In this document: one piece after another, positions 29,134 through 38,172 of the stretch
Layout of the letters: every line of letters starts with the position of its first letter
How positions within the stretch are numbered: position 1 is the first letter of the stretch
Origin: Pectinatus sottacetonis
Lineage (GTDB): Bacteria; Bacillota; Negativicutes; Selenomonadales; Selenomonadaceae
Direction: 5' to 3'
DNA: 64,000 bases
NCBI RefSeq assembly: GCF_015732155.1
Contig: NZ_WIQK01000001.1
Span: forward strand, 1,560,001-1,624,000
Position numbers and translations under genes: made by a program
Notes under the pieces: generated by a model
Seen by the model: the letters and a program-made list of their open reading frames with translations, nothing else
Told to the model about the DNA's origin: nothing
Database searches by the model: none

Positions 29134-29316
29134 AAGTTCACCCCTTACTATAAGAATATTCTAACATATATTATTATTTTGGGAAATAGATTGTTGCAGT
29201 TCGAGTAATGTAATGATATAATACGTATGAATAAATAATCATATGTTTATATGAAAAAATATGTAATTGTTGCTGGTTAATTTTATTATTACAAGGAAAA
29301 ATAAGAGGTGACGATT

Positions 29317-31275
29317 GTGCTGAAAAATACGGATATTAATGAAAACGGCATGTATCTTTCAACAGAAGAAAGTATGACAGCCTGTTCATGTTGCTGTCAT
29401 GGTGGGCATAATCATGACAGCAGGGTATTAAAATGGTATAAGAGTAGAGATTTTCGGGAAATAATGCTGGGAGCCATATTATTTGCTGTTGCAGTTTTTA
29501 TACCAGAATATAAATTGCTATTTTTGGCAGTTGCTTATATTATATTAGGCAGGAATGTTTTATATAATGCTTTTCGCAATATATTAAAAGGACAAGTATT
29601 TAATGAAAATTTTTTAATGAGTATAGCTACATTGGGAGCGATGGCAATAGCCGAATATCCTGAAGCAGTGGGAGTAATGCTGTTTTTTAGAATAGGAGAG
29701 TTTTTTGAAGAAAGAGCAACAGGAAAAAGTCGTCAACAGATAATAAAAGCTATTGATATGCGTCCAGAAAGTATATTGTTATTAAACGGTGATGAGATTG
29801 TTTCTGTCCCCGCAACACAGGCCCGGATAGGTGATGTTATTCTGGTACGTCCTGGAGACAGGATACCGCTGGATGGCATTATAGTAGAGGGAAGTAGTCA
29901 GCTTGACACGTCACCACTTACAGGAGAAATCATGCCAGTAAATGTAACGGAAGGCAGAGCAGTATTATCAGGTTGTATAAACAAATCAGGGGTAATAAAA
30001 ATACGTGTGGATAAACCATTATCACAGTCCATGGTATCAAGAATACTGTCTGCTGTACAGAGTGCTGCGGCTGATAAACCACATATACAGCGATTTATCA
30101 ACCGGTTTGCGCGGATATATACACCCGTTGTAACAGGAGCAGCACTATTGATTGCCATTGTTCCTCCTTTGGCAACAGGACAGTGGCATGCGTATATATA
30201 TGCGGCTTTAACGTTTTTAGTCATAAGTTGTCCTTGTGCTTTGGTGCTAAGTGTGCCTTTAGCTTTTTTTTCAGGGATAGGAACAGCATCAAGGCAGGGA
30301 ATATTATTTAAAGATGGAGCCGCACTTGAAGCCTTGGCACAAGTTAAAGTAGCAGCTTTGGATAAAACAGGTACACTTACGCAAGGCGTTTTTGCTATAC
30401 AGCAAATAAAAAGCAAAAATGGTTTTTCTCAGGCGGATATATTACGAATATGTGCTGCATTGGAACGTACTTCTGCACATCCTATAGCTGTCAGCATAGT
30501 GAAAAAAGCAGAAAAAGAACAGCTGACTATTCCCAAAGCCGTTGAAGTAGAGGAGAGTCCTAGCAAGGGAATGACAGCTGTAATAAATGGTAAAAAAATA
30601 ATTTGTGGGAATCAAAGATTTATGAATGAAAACAACATCATAATAGAAAAAGCGATGGGAACAACCATTTATCTGGCAGTTGAGGAAAAATATGCTGGTT
30701 GTATTGTAATGGGGGATACATTGAAAGGTGATGCTCTGTTGGCGGTAAACAGACTAAGGAAACAAGCAATAAAACCAGCACTTCTGACTGGAGATTCTAC
30801 AGAAAGCGCGGTAATCACGGCAGAAACATTGAATATAAAGGAAATCTATACCGGGCTTTTGCCTGAAGATAAATTGAAAATTCTGCAGAAATTGCGTGGT
30901 AAACATGGAAAAATACTGTTTACCGGTGATGGAATAAATGATGCTCCGGTATTGGCTAATGCAGATGTAGGTGCAGCTATGGGATCAGGTTCCGATGCAG
31001 CTATAGAAGCAGCGGATATTGTTTTTATGACATCGAAGGTTGAATCCATAGCAGATGCTGTAGATATAGCAAAAACAACACGTAATATAGCGATGCAAAA
31101 TGTTATTTTAGCTCTGGGAATTAAATCTGCGGTCATGGTAATGGGGCTTTTAGGACACGCATCTTTGTGGAGTGCTGTTTTTGCCGATACAGGAGCAGCA
31201 GTATTGTGTATAATGAATTCTATCCGTTTTTTATATCTGCCGAATAAATGGCGACAATGGAAATTAATGGCTTGA
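29317..31275 (+). CDS. Heavy-metal P-type ATPase (Zn/Cd/Pb type)
   Basis: A ~652-residue P1B-type exporter. Membrane metal site CPC in VISCPCALVLSVP, phosphorylation motif DKTGTLTQG, nucleotide-site SAHPIAVS, GDGINDAPVLANADVGAAMG hinge and the TGE of the actuator (LTGEIMP) are all present. A CPC motif with this overall sequence points to the ZntA/CadA class. There is no ferredoxin-like HMA domain; instead a short N-terminus carries CSCCCHGGHNHD. I use the GTG at 29317 after AGAGGTGA; a GTG at 29308 is possible. No metalloregulator is adjacent. Confidence 0.9.
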   Translation: MLKNTDINENGMYLSTEESMTACSCCCHGGHNHDSRVLKWYKSRDFREIMLGAILFAVAVFIPEYKLLFLAVAYIILGRNVLYNAFRNILKGQVFNENFLMSIATLGAMAIAEYPEAVGVMLFFRIGEFFEERATGKSRQQIIKAIDMRPESILLLNGDEIVSVPATQARIGDVILVRPGDRIPLDGIIVEGSSQLDTSPLTGEIMPVNVTEGRAVLSGCINKSGVIKIRVDKPLSQSMVSRILSAVQSAAADKPHIQRFINRFARIYTPVVTGAALLIAIVPPLATGQWHAYIYAALTFLVISCPCALVLSVPLAFFSGIGTASRQGILFKDGAALEALAQVKVAALDKTGTLTQGVFAIQQIKSKNGFSQADILRICAALERTSAHPIAVSIVKKAEKEQLTIPKAVEVEESPSKGMTAVINGKKIICGNQRFMNENNIIIEKAMGTTIYLAVEEKYAGCIVMGDTLKGDALLAVNRLRKQAIKPALLTGDSTESAVITAETLNIKEIYTGLLPEDKLKILQKLRGKHGKILFTGDGINDAPVLANADVGAAMGSGSDAAIEAADIVFMTSKVESIADAVDIAKTTRNIAMQNVILALGIKSAVMVMGLLGHASLWSAVFADTGAAVLCIMNSIRFLYLPNKWRQWKLMA

Positions 31276-31791
31276 TTCTATGGAAGAATGATAATTAACA
31301 TTATGGGCTAATTTGTATATCACGTTTTTGGCTACAATGACAGATGCGATATGATCATGTCCTGAATATGGGCGTAGTTGAAAATTGTGGTGTTGATTAT
31401 TATCATAGGATAAATTTCCAGTGCCATCATCAACCATAATTACGTATTCCTCAGGGAAATTGTATTGATTGTTCCAATGCAGCTCATATAAATCATATTC
31501 ACCGTTGAAGTCCGCAGTATGCTTTATAGTATCTTCTTTAATGATAGACCAGTTTTCTGTATGAGAATTTTTGCCGTAAACATGTACGCTGGTATTTTTA
31601 TTTTTTATATTAGTTGCAATATAAATATCGAGAAAATCACCGCCGTCACATCTTCCAGCTACTGGAGGTCCCCAATTATAATTGGCAGTAAGCTGCATGA
31701 CCGGCTGCTTTATTGCTATGTTGTTAAAAATATCTAAAAGTATTGTCTGAGCCTTATCAGCGGTTTTTTTACTGGCATTTTTTTTACCCAT
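31264..31791 (-). CDS. Uncharacterised protein, possible carbohydrate-binding fold
   Basis: A 175-residue protein with no signal peptide. The N-terminus is basic (GKKNASKKTADKAQ). The core is rich in aromatic and Asp/Asn residues (NYNWGPPV, GDFLDIYIATN, VHVYGKNSHTENWSIIKED, YDLYELHWNNQYNFPEEYVIMVDDG), which resembles beta-sandwich starch-binding modules of the CBM25/53 type, but I cannot assign it. Its 3' end overlaps the ATPase gene by 12 bp in convergent orientation. Confidence 0.6.
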   Translation of the reverse strand: MGKKNASKKTADKAQTILLDIFNNIAIKQPVMQLTANYNWGPPVAGRCDGGDFLDIYIATNIKNKNTSVHVYGKNSHTENWSIIKEDTIKHTADFNGEYDLYELHWNNQYNFPEEYVIMVDDGTGNLSYDNNQHHNFQLRPYSGHDHIASVIVAKNVIYKLAHNVNYHSSIESSH

Positions 31792-31903
31792 TGAAGTATT
31801 CGCTCCTTTTTATTAAAAAATAAATTTATCCAATTAAGGGAACATTCTATAAAATACGGTAAATACCTTCATTAATGACAAAATGTTTATAAAATTTTTA
31901 TAT

Positions 31904-32011
<108 letters not shown>

Positions 32012-32137
32012 TAATACAGGCTTATTTTATGGCATTTATAGTCCTTTTGACAGCCTGCCTTTCTCATTTTGTTAAAAACTAATAATTTTTTTATTATATA
32101 TCGTTGCATATATTTGTATATTTTTTTTGGCAGGCTG

Positions 32138-32465
32138 TCAAATTATCTTTGGCTGTTTGTTAAGAAAGTCTACTATTTCTTGCTGCATTTTTTCAGTGTT
32201 ATGCGCATATTGTGTTAACGTGAAAGTAGGTGTTGAATGGCCTAATCTTATTTGAATAGCCTTAATAGGGATACCAGATTCAACAAGCATTGTTGTGTGA
32301 GTATGCCTAAATGAGTGAAAAGTTATTGCCGTTTTTATGCCAGCGGCTTTTTTTGCACGTCTAAAAATATGCGTAAGCCCATTAGGGGTGATCATAGTTT
32401 TAAAATTAATTTCTGATGTGAATACAAAATCTAAATCAGTAGCTTTTGTACCATTTTTTAATTTG
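32138..32465 (-). pseudogene. Tyrosine integrase, C-terminal remnant
   Basis: About 108 codons of a phage/ICE-type tyrosine recombinase lacking its N-terminal and core domains. The catalytic HxxR block is TFHSFRHTHTTMLVESG, then IQIRLGHSTPTFTLTQYAHN holds the second His and the nucleophilic Tyr. Upstream codons remain open (KATDLDFVFTSEINFKTMITPNGL) but end abruptly near 32465. Inverted copies of TTTGACAGCCTGCC at 32046-32059 and 32130-32143 flank the 3' end and look like integrase arm sites; related sequence GCAGGCTGTCAAAA recurs near 33667. Confidence 0.85.
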
Positions 32466-32719
32466 AAGATTGTTTTAATGATATCAGTTCTTTTAAACTC
32501 AATATAGCAAATGTTTTATTTGATGAACTATTCATTTCAGATATTTTTTTACAGAATTCAAATAATCCTAATGATAATGAAATTTTAGATGAGAAATATA
32601 ACGCTCTTGGGAATAATATATTTGATATTATTCTTTTAAAAATAGAAATATATGCTTTAAAAAAAGGTTATAAATATATCGGATTAAGTGCTGCAAACGA
32701 GACATTAATGGGTATTTAA
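32459..32719 (+). pseudogene. Start-less coding remnant in the island
   Basis: About 86 codons open on the plus strand with no start codon, beginning where the integrase remnant breaks off. It ends with LKIEIYALKKGYKYIGLSAANETLMGI and a stop. The sequence looks protein-coding (acidic and hydrophobic patterning), perhaps the tail of an acetyltransferase-like protein, but I do not recognise it. It appears to be a deletion junction product. Confidence 0.5.
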
Positions 32720-32930
32720 AAAAAAAGAGTCTTTACTATCGAAAATAACTCAGTTGGTAAATCAGCAAAAAACAGTAAAAGAGCATATCCAATGACTAAA
32801 AATTTATTCCAGGAATAACTACTGTATTTTATATGCTATACTATAGAAAAGTGAAGAGTAACACACAGCCGAAACCGAGAGGTGAGCGGTTTTTTAATGC
32901 CTTTATTTCGATATTTTTTGATAAATTCTC

Positions 32931-32959
32931 TTTACTAATACGTAAAATACGTATATAAT
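32931..32959 (+). promoter_or_regulatory. hicAB promoter with operator palindrome
   Basis: TTTACT (32931-32936), 17-bp spacer and TATAAT (32954-32959). ATACG-TAAAATA-CGTAT (32938-32954) is an inverted repeat filling the spacer, well placed for HicB autorepression. Confidence 0.65.
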
Positions 32960-32987
32960 AAAATTAATGAGAAAGGATGAGTACTAA

Positions 32988-33167
32988 ATGACGGGAAAAG
33001 ATATGCTGAAATTACTGAAACAGAATGGCTGGGAACTTGATAGAATAGCTGGGAGCCATCATGTTATGATAAAAAGCAGCCAGACAATAGTTGTTCCAGT
33101 ACATGCTAACAGGGATTTAAGCAAAGGTACTCAGGAAAAGATATTGAAAGATGCAGGACTGAAATAA
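32988..33167 (+). CDS. hicA: HicA-type mRNA interferase toxin
   Basis: A 59-residue dsRBD-like toxin that cleaves mRNA. It carries the family pattern TGKDMLKLLKQNGWELDRIAGSHHVMIK, with the catalytic His in GSHH (His24/25 region), and VPVHANRDLSKGTQEKILKDAGL at the C-terminus. RBS AAAGGA precedes the ATG. It is intact and followed at 23 bp by hicB, the canonical toxin-first order. Confidence 0.92.
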   Translation: MTGKDMLKLLKQNGWELDRIAGSHHVMIKSSQTIVVPVHANRDLSKGTQEKILKDAGLK

Positions 33168-33190
33168 GTCATGCGAGGAGGCAAAAGATT

Positions 33191-33568
33191 ATGAAAAATA
33201 TTTTTCCAGCAATTTTCAGAATTGATGAAGATAATATTTATACTGTAGAATTTCCAGACTTAAAAGGTTGTGTTTCTGATGGTGAAAATTTACAGGATGC
33301 GATGGATATGGCAGCAGAAGCATTAAGTGGATATTTAGCAAGCTTACTTGACCGTGGTATTGATATTCCTGAACCGTCAGATATTAAAACAGTTAAAGTC
33401 ACAAATGGTTTTTGCAGTTATATCAAAGGAAATCCAGAGCAATACCAAAGAAGGAATAGAGCAGTAAAAAAGACTCTTTCAATTCCTGAATGGTTGAATG
33501 ACGCAGCAGAAAAAAAACATGTTAACTTTTCGTCAGTGCTTAAAGAAGCGTTGATTGAAAAAATCTAA
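33191..33568 (+). CDS. hicB: HicB-type antitoxin
   Basis: A 125-residue antitoxin. The N-terminal partially degraded RNase H fold binds HicA (IFPAIFRIDEDNIYTVEFPDLKGCVSDGENLQDAMDMAAEAL), and the C-terminal LSIPEWLNDAAEKKHVNFSSVLKEAL is a ribbon-helix-helix DNA-binding segment, so it should repress the pair. RBS GCGAGGAGG. With hicA it is the only intact cargo of the island and may stabilise it. Confidence 0.92.
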   Translation: MKNIFPAIFRIDEDNIYTVEFPDLKGCVSDGENLQDAMDMAAEALSGYLASLLDRGIDIPEPSDIKTVKVTNGFCSYIKGNPEQYQRRNRAVKKTLSIPEWLNDAAEKKHVNFSSVLKEALIEKI

Positions 33569-33575
33569 ATTTATC

Positions 33576-33600
33576 AAAGCATCCTCCGGGGTGCTTTTTT
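33576..33600 (+). terminator. hicAB terminator
   Basis: AAAGCATCC-TCC-GGGGTGCTTTTTT, a compact stem with a T tract just after hicB. Confidence 0.75.
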
Positions 33601-33700
33601 ATGTGCAGGATTTATTTTTCACCCAAAAAGTGGAATAATTTTTACAGTAAAATCAAAGCAAAAGTGCAGGCTGTCAAAATAAGCTGTCAGAAGTCACTGG

Positions 33701-33838
<138 letters not shown>

Positions 33839-34211
33839 TTACAATGCTTAATTATTATAGCAAGTAATGAAAATGTTGTCAAATTTTACAGTATATTAAT
33901 TTTAAACTTATTGACTTCTATTATACCATGGGGTAATATTTTAATGGATCAGTTTATAGATGGCAGTTGTCTGTTAAAATAATATTAGATTTTCAGATGT
34001 GTCAGTCTGAATAGAACTACTTTTATTGATATTTAATAAAAAATCAATAAAAAGCTGCTTGATTGTCTGATAAAAGAAAGAGGCGGGAAATATGGATGCA
34101 GACCATCCACGACATTGTTTTTTTACAATAAAATGTAATAGGAATTTGCGCCATATATCCTTGCGGTTTATGACGTAAATTTTCTACGGAAGGGAGAATT
34201 TGTCATAGACT
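33839..34211. other. Intergenic region between tRNA-Ser and corA-like gene
   Basis: A 370-bp divergent spacer. It must hold the tRNA and corA promoters. No Mg2+ riboswitch core (M-box) or other conserved RNA is apparent, and no gene is seen. Confidence 0.4.
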
Positions 34212-35165
34212 ATGCTCAAAATATATAAATCCCTGGAATCAGGGCCTTTAAAGGAATTAAGTTTAAAAACTTTGGAAAAAGGTGCATGGATAAATATAGT
34301 GGCACCTACACCATATGAATTAAAAGTGGTAAGTAATTTAACTGAAGTTGAACCGGATTTTCTTCGCTCAGCACTTGATAACGAAGAACGTTCCCATATA
34401 GATGTTGAAGACAATTCTATTATGGTATTAACAAATCTGCCTGTAGTATGCGGACCGGAAATGTATGATACATTGCCATTGGCAATCATACTGACTACAG
34501 AATATATTATTACTGTTTGTCTGGAAGAAACACCATTAATTTCTGAATTTAATCAGCAGACAAGTAATTATTTTAGAACATTTAAAAAAACACGGTTTTT
34601 ACTGCAGTTGTTATATAAATCAGCTACCTATTATCTTAGATATCTTAGACAGATAGATAAGTTGTCCGATGAAATAGAAATAAAACTGCGTGAATCTCTT
34701 CAAAATCGTGAAATATTGCGTTTATTAGAACTACAAAAAGGGCTTACTTATTTTAATGCATCACTTAGATCTAATGCTGCAGTGTTGGATAAGCTTATGC
34801 GCATACGCTCTAATCATAACATCCAGAATATAATAAAAGTGTATGAAGAAGATGAAGACTTGTTGGAAGATGTCATTATAGAAAATAAACAGGCACGGGA
34901 AATGGGAGACATGTATAGTACTATATTATCAAGGATGGCAGATACCTTTTCTTCAATAATGTCTAATAATCTTAACTTAGTAATGCGTTTTTTAACGGCA
35001 GTAACAATTATATTGGCAATACCAACGGCTATTTCCGGATTTTTTGGCATGAATGTACCTATTCCTTTTGCTGATAATCCTATGGGTTTTATATATATAT
35101 CACTCATATCTGTTTTTATGGCTGCCGGCTGTGCAATATTTTTATGGCGAAGAAATATGTTTTGA
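34212..35165 (+). CDS. corA: CorA-family divalent metal (Mg2+) transporter
   Basis: A 317-residue CorA-like channel. A long cytoplasmic N-terminal domain is followed by two C-terminal membrane helices (residues ~258-278 and ~290-311) with the signature GMNVPIP between them. The MPEL-type loop reads IPFADNPMG. It forms pentamers passing Mg2+ or Co2+/Ni2+. The start at 34212 has GGGAG only at long distance, so the start is less certain than the identity. Confidence 0.88.
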   Translation: MLKIYKSLESGPLKELSLKTLEKGAWINIVAPTPYELKVVSNLTEVEPDFLRSALDNEERSHIDVEDNSIMVLTNLPVVCGPEMYDTLPLAIILTTEYIITVCLEETPLISEFNQQTSNYFRTFKKTRFLLQLLYKSATYYLRYLRQIDKLSDEIEIKLRESLQNREILRLLELQKGLTYFNASLRSNAAVLDKLMRIRSNHNIQNIIKVYEEDEDLLEDVIIENKQAREMGDMYSTILSRMADTFSSIMSNNLNLVMRFLTAVTIILAIPTAISGFFGMNVPIPFADNPMGFIYISLISVFMAAGCAIFLWRRNMF

Positions 35166-35181
35166 ATGAGGAGAAATATTT

Positions 35182-35412
35182 ATGCCTACAATGATAGAGG
35201 CTGCTTTAAAAAACGGAATCATATATGGAGATAATGTTACTGCTGAATATGTATATATGCCGGCTTCAGAGATAGGCATAGATCCTCCTATATGTATATT
35301 TGAAAAAAATAACGAGCGAGATGATATTAGTTTATCCAAGGCTATTGAACTTGTCAGAAAATTAAGTTTGAGGCCGACGCGTCATCCTGCTTTGGGAAAA
35401 AGTTCTTGTTGA
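35182..35412 (+). CDS. Small uncharacterised protein
   Basis: A 76-residue protein, MPTMIEAALKNGIIYGDNV..., not recognised. It has a strong RBS (AGGAG, 7-8 nt) and lies 17 bp after corA and 18 bp before an antitoxin-like gene, so it is almost certainly expressed in this operon. No signal peptide or membrane helix; the C-terminus is basic and ends KSSC. Confidence 0.6.
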   Translation: MPTMIEAALKNGIIYGDNVTAEYVYMPASEIGIDPPICIFEKNNERDDISLSKAIELVRKLSLRPTRHPALGKSSC

Positions 35413-35430
35413 GTTGAAAGGAAGAAAGTT

Positions 35431-35637
35431 ATGAAAGTTGTTTCCTCTTCTGATTTTTTACGTGAATTTACCATTTATGCAGAACAGACAGTTGATGAAA
35501 AAGATCTTTTAGTAGTACAAAGAGGCAATGGAAAAAATTTGGTAGTCATGTCAATGGATAAATATAATGATATTAATAAAGAACTTTTTTTATTAAAAAA
35601 TAAGGATGATGAGCATAATGAAAAACAAAGAGAGTGA
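35431..35637 (+). CDS. Phd/YefM-like antitoxin-type small protein
   Basis: A 68-residue protein. VVSSSDFLREFTIYAEQTVDEKDLLVVQRGNGKNLVVMSMDKYNDI resembles the Phd/YefM DNA-binding domain of type II antitoxins. No toxin gene follows; the next gene is a CsoR-like regulator overlapping its end by 20 bp. RBS AAAGGAAG. It may be a lone regulator. Confidence 0.6.
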   Translation: MKVVSSSDFLREFTIYAEQTVDEKDLLVVQRGNGKNLVVMSMDKYNDINKELFLLKNKDDEHNEKQRE

Positions 35638-35974
35638 GGGATATATTGGTTTGTTAGAATGTGACAGTTACGAACATGAGCATGGAAATGAACATTCACA
35701 TAGTCATATACATGCACATACACAGACAAAGGCTGTTTTAAATCGCATGGCACGGATAATAGGACATATGAATGCTGTAAGAGGTATGGTCGAAAGTGGT
35801 AGAGACTGCAGTGATGTTTTGATACAACTAGCAGCAGTTAATGCAGCCGTTACCAATGTGTCTAAACTTATATTAAAGGATCACATGGAGCATTGTATAG
35901 TTGATGCAGTAAAAAATAATGACATGGAAACAATAGAAAAATTAAAGAGTGCTATTGACAAATTTATTAAATGA
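35618..35974 (+). CDS. CsoR/RcnR-family metal-sensing repressor with His-rich N-terminus
   Basis: A 118-residue all-helical regulator. The Cys64-His89-Cys93 triad (GRDCSDV, KDHMEHC) matches the Cu(I) ligands of CsoR. The N-terminal extension holds about ten His within 18 residues (EHEHGNEHSHSHIHAH), suggesting added metal binding, as in Ni/Co sensors. I favour the ATG at 35618; an ATG at 35606 adds four residues. It lies in the corA operon, so metal transport control is plausible; the metal is not determined. Confidence 0.82.
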   Translation: MKNKESEGYIGLLECDSYEHEHGNEHSHSHIHAHTQTKAVLNRMARIIGHMNAVRGMVESGRDCSDVLIQLAAVNAAVTNVSKLILKDHMEHCIVDAVKNNDMETIEKLKSAIDKFIK

Positions 35975-36477
35975 TATAAACAGGGACAGGTGTTTTTTTA
36001 TCCGATTTGTGAGTAAGTTGCGATTTTTTATATAATAATATAATTAAAGGACTGGCTATAAAAATTTTATGGCTGGTTTTTTGTTTTTTATTTTAAATTT
36101 AGTAATGCGAAATATATTTTGTAAGAAATTGTTTAAATATAAATACTTTTACTCGTGTATGAGTATCATTGTTTCCTCATTACAGAAATTATATAAAAAT
36201 AAAAAGGATGTTTTTATTGGTAAAAAATGCGTTCTTGATTTTGTGTTTTATCTCTCCTGCTTGAGAAGTAAACTAATTGACTATATAATTATATATAAAT
36301 TCGTATTATGCGGAGAGAAAAGTGTGTACATTATTATTTGTTCTTAAAAGAGTAAATATAGGATGGAATATGGTGAGCGGCATAATATAAATTGTTGCTG
36401 TTTTGGCAGGTAATATTAGTTATTAAGACTGCTAAAAAATTCAATATAAAATTATTTATAAATGGGAGATGAGTATT
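35975..36477 (+). other. Intergenic region before bioY
   Basis: About 500 bp. It opens with the terminator at 36052-36081. The rest is A/T-rich; an open stretch at 36069-36347 has no RBS or recognisable features and is not called. I found no convincing BirA operator upstream of bioY. Confidence 0.4.
36052..36081 (+). terminator. Terminator of the corA-csoR-like operon
   Basis: CTGGCTATAAAA pairs with TTTTATGGCTGG (with G-T pairs) and runs into TTTTTTG. Confidence 0.6.
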
Positions 36478-37029
36478 TTGAACAGTGGATCAGGACAAAT
36501 AAGGGATTTTATATATGCAGCATTATTTGCGGCACTTATTATTGTGTTGGGATTTATTTCTATTCCTATTGGACCGGTACCTATTTCCGGTGTCAGTCTT
36601 GGAGTGATGCTGGCGGGCAGTATATTATCGGTAAAGAGAGCCCTTTATAGTGTATTAACGGTAATTTTTTTAGGGGCTGCCGGCCTGCCTGTTTTTTCTG
36701 GTTTTACCGGAGGGATGGGTGTATTGCTGGGACCACGTGGAGGTTACTATGCAGGTTTTCTGTTGGGAGTAGCAGTGATTTCTTTTGTAATAGGTGATAG
36801 CAATAATACATTTAGAATAGGTGCGGGAATTTTTTTGGGTGGTATTGTAATAGAATATATTGTTGCAATAGCCTGGCTTCTATTTATTACACAAATGAAT
36901 ATGAAACAGGCGATAACAGTAGGAATGCTGCCATTTATTCCTGGTGACCTTTTAAAGGTAATACTAGCCGTATTTATAACGAAAACATTGCATAAAAATA
37001 TTCCTGGATTAAGGAGAGATAATGTTTGA
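36478..37029 (+). CDS. bioY: Biotin ECF transporter S-component BioY
   Basis: A 183-residue membrane protein of the BioY family, which binds biotin and works alone or with EcfA/EcfT. IYAALFAALIIVLGFISIPIGPVPISGVSLGVMLAGSIL and GPRGGYYAGFLLG are typical. It starts on TTG at 36478 with GGGAG 9 nt upstream; the ATG at 36469 abuts the RBS. It opens an operon with thiolase, acyl-CoA ligase and hotdog genes, overlapping the thiolase by 8 bp. The same bioY-yhfS-yhfT association occurs in Bacillus. Confidence 0.9.
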   Translation: MNSGSGQIRDFIYAALFAALIIVLGFISIPIGPVPISGVSLGVMLAGSILSVKRALYSVLTVIFLGAAGLPVFSGFTGGMGVLLGPRGGYYAGFLLGVAVISFVIGDSNNTFRIGAGIFLGGIVIEYIVAIAWLLFITQMNMKQAITVGMLPFIPGDLLKVILAVFITKTLHKNIPGLRRDNV

Positions 37030-38170
37030 AACCTGTTTAATAGATGGAGCCAGGACAGCTATTGGAAAAAGAAATGGGATATTTAAAAATATCCTGCCGG
37101 AAAAATTAGCGGCAGTCGTTCTTAATGAAATTATAAATAAAAATAATTTGCAGCCGGAGAATATTGATGCTGTTGTTATGGGAAATATCATAGGACCAGG
37201 TGGAAATATAGCGAGAGTTTCTGTATTAGAAGCAGGCTGGCCTTATGAAATACCGGCATTTACTATAGATGTACAGTGCAGTTCTGGGTTGACAGCTGTT
37301 GATATGGCGGCAGCAATGATTGTGTCGGGCAGGGCCGATTTAGTTATTGCTGGCGGTGTGGAGAGTACATCTTTGGCTCCCAGGAGATATTTTAGTGATA
37401 GAGATCCCCGTAAGAAAAATGATGGTTTTTATGAACAGGCACCATTTTCACCTGAATGGGTAGGTAATCCTGATATAGGTATGGCAGCGGAATTTCTGGT
37501 GGATAAATTTAATATATCCCGTGAGCAGATGGATGAGTTGGCTTTGAAAAGCCATCAAAAAGCCTGTGTGGCAGAAGACGGTTGTCTGCGCTCGTTGATT
37601 GTGCCCGTATGGAATAACGGACATTGTTTTAGTAAGGATGAAGGTCCTAAAAAAAATATGAGTATGAAATTATTATCAAGGTTAAGTGGTGCATTTAAAG
37701 AAAATGGTAATATTACGGCAGGAAATTCATGTTTGAAACATGATGGTGCTGCCTTGCTGCTTGTTGCGTCACAAGCAGCTGTAAAAAAATATGGACTGGT
37801 ACCGCAGGCTCTTTTATATCCAGCAGTAAATGTGGGATGTGATCCCAATTTTTTCCCGCTGGGACCAATAAATGCCATAAAAAAACTGCAGCATATATAC
37901 AATTTTAAGATGGAATGTGTAGAAGCAGTAGAAATAAATGAAGCATTTGCAGTACAGATAATAGTATGCTGTAAAGCTTTAAATATACCATTGGACTTAG
38001 TAAATCAAATGGGTGGTGCTATTGCTTTTGGGCATCCTTATGGGGCATCAGGAGCGATAATATTACTGCATTTGTTAAGAACATTGAGAACAAAACAAAA
38101 AAAGATGGGCATTGCTTCTATTGGAGCAGTGGGGGGATTAGGTACAGCAATATTAATGAAGGGATTTTGA
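37022..38170 (+). CDS. Thiolase-family protein (YhfS-like)
   Basis: A 382-residue acetyl-CoA acetyltransferase-like protein. The nucleophilic Cys is in IDVQCSSGLTAVDMA near residue 88, and the catalytic His region GGAIAFGHPYGASGA and NEAFAVQ are present. The second active-site Cys, normally in a CIGGG motif, is replaced: the sequence reads SIGAVGGLGT. Condensing activity is therefore doubtful. RBS AAGGAG. In the bioY operon it presumably acts on an acyl-CoA linked to biotin supply (inference). Confidence 0.83.
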   Translation: MFETCLIDGARTAIGKRNGIFKNILPEKLAAVVLNEIINKNNLQPENIDAVVMGNIIGPGGNIARVSVLEAGWPYEIPAFTIDVQCSSGLTAVDMAAAMIVSGRADLVIAGGVESTSLAPRRYFSDRDPRKKNDGFYEQAPFSPEWVGNPDIGMAAEFLVDKFNISREQMDELALKSHQKACVAEDGCLRSLIVPVWNNGHCFSKDEGPKKNMSMKLLSRLSGAFKENGNITAGNSCLKHDGAALLLVASQAAVKKYGLVPQALLYPAVNVGCDPNFFPLGPINAIKKLQHIYNFKMECVEAVEINEAFAVQIIVCCKALNIPLDLVNQMGGAIAFGHPYGASGAIILLHLLRTLRTKQKKMGIASIGAVGGLGTAILMKGF

Positions 38171-38172
38171 AT

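Noticed and set aside
36069-36347. 92-codon open frame upstream of bioY
   Set aside because: No RBS, begins inside a terminator hairpin, and the composition (runs of Phe, Lys, Tyr) fits translated A/T-rich spacer.
36350-36477. Possible BirA operator before bioY
   Set aside because: No inverted TTGTWAAC/GTTWACAA-type half-sites at proper spacing.
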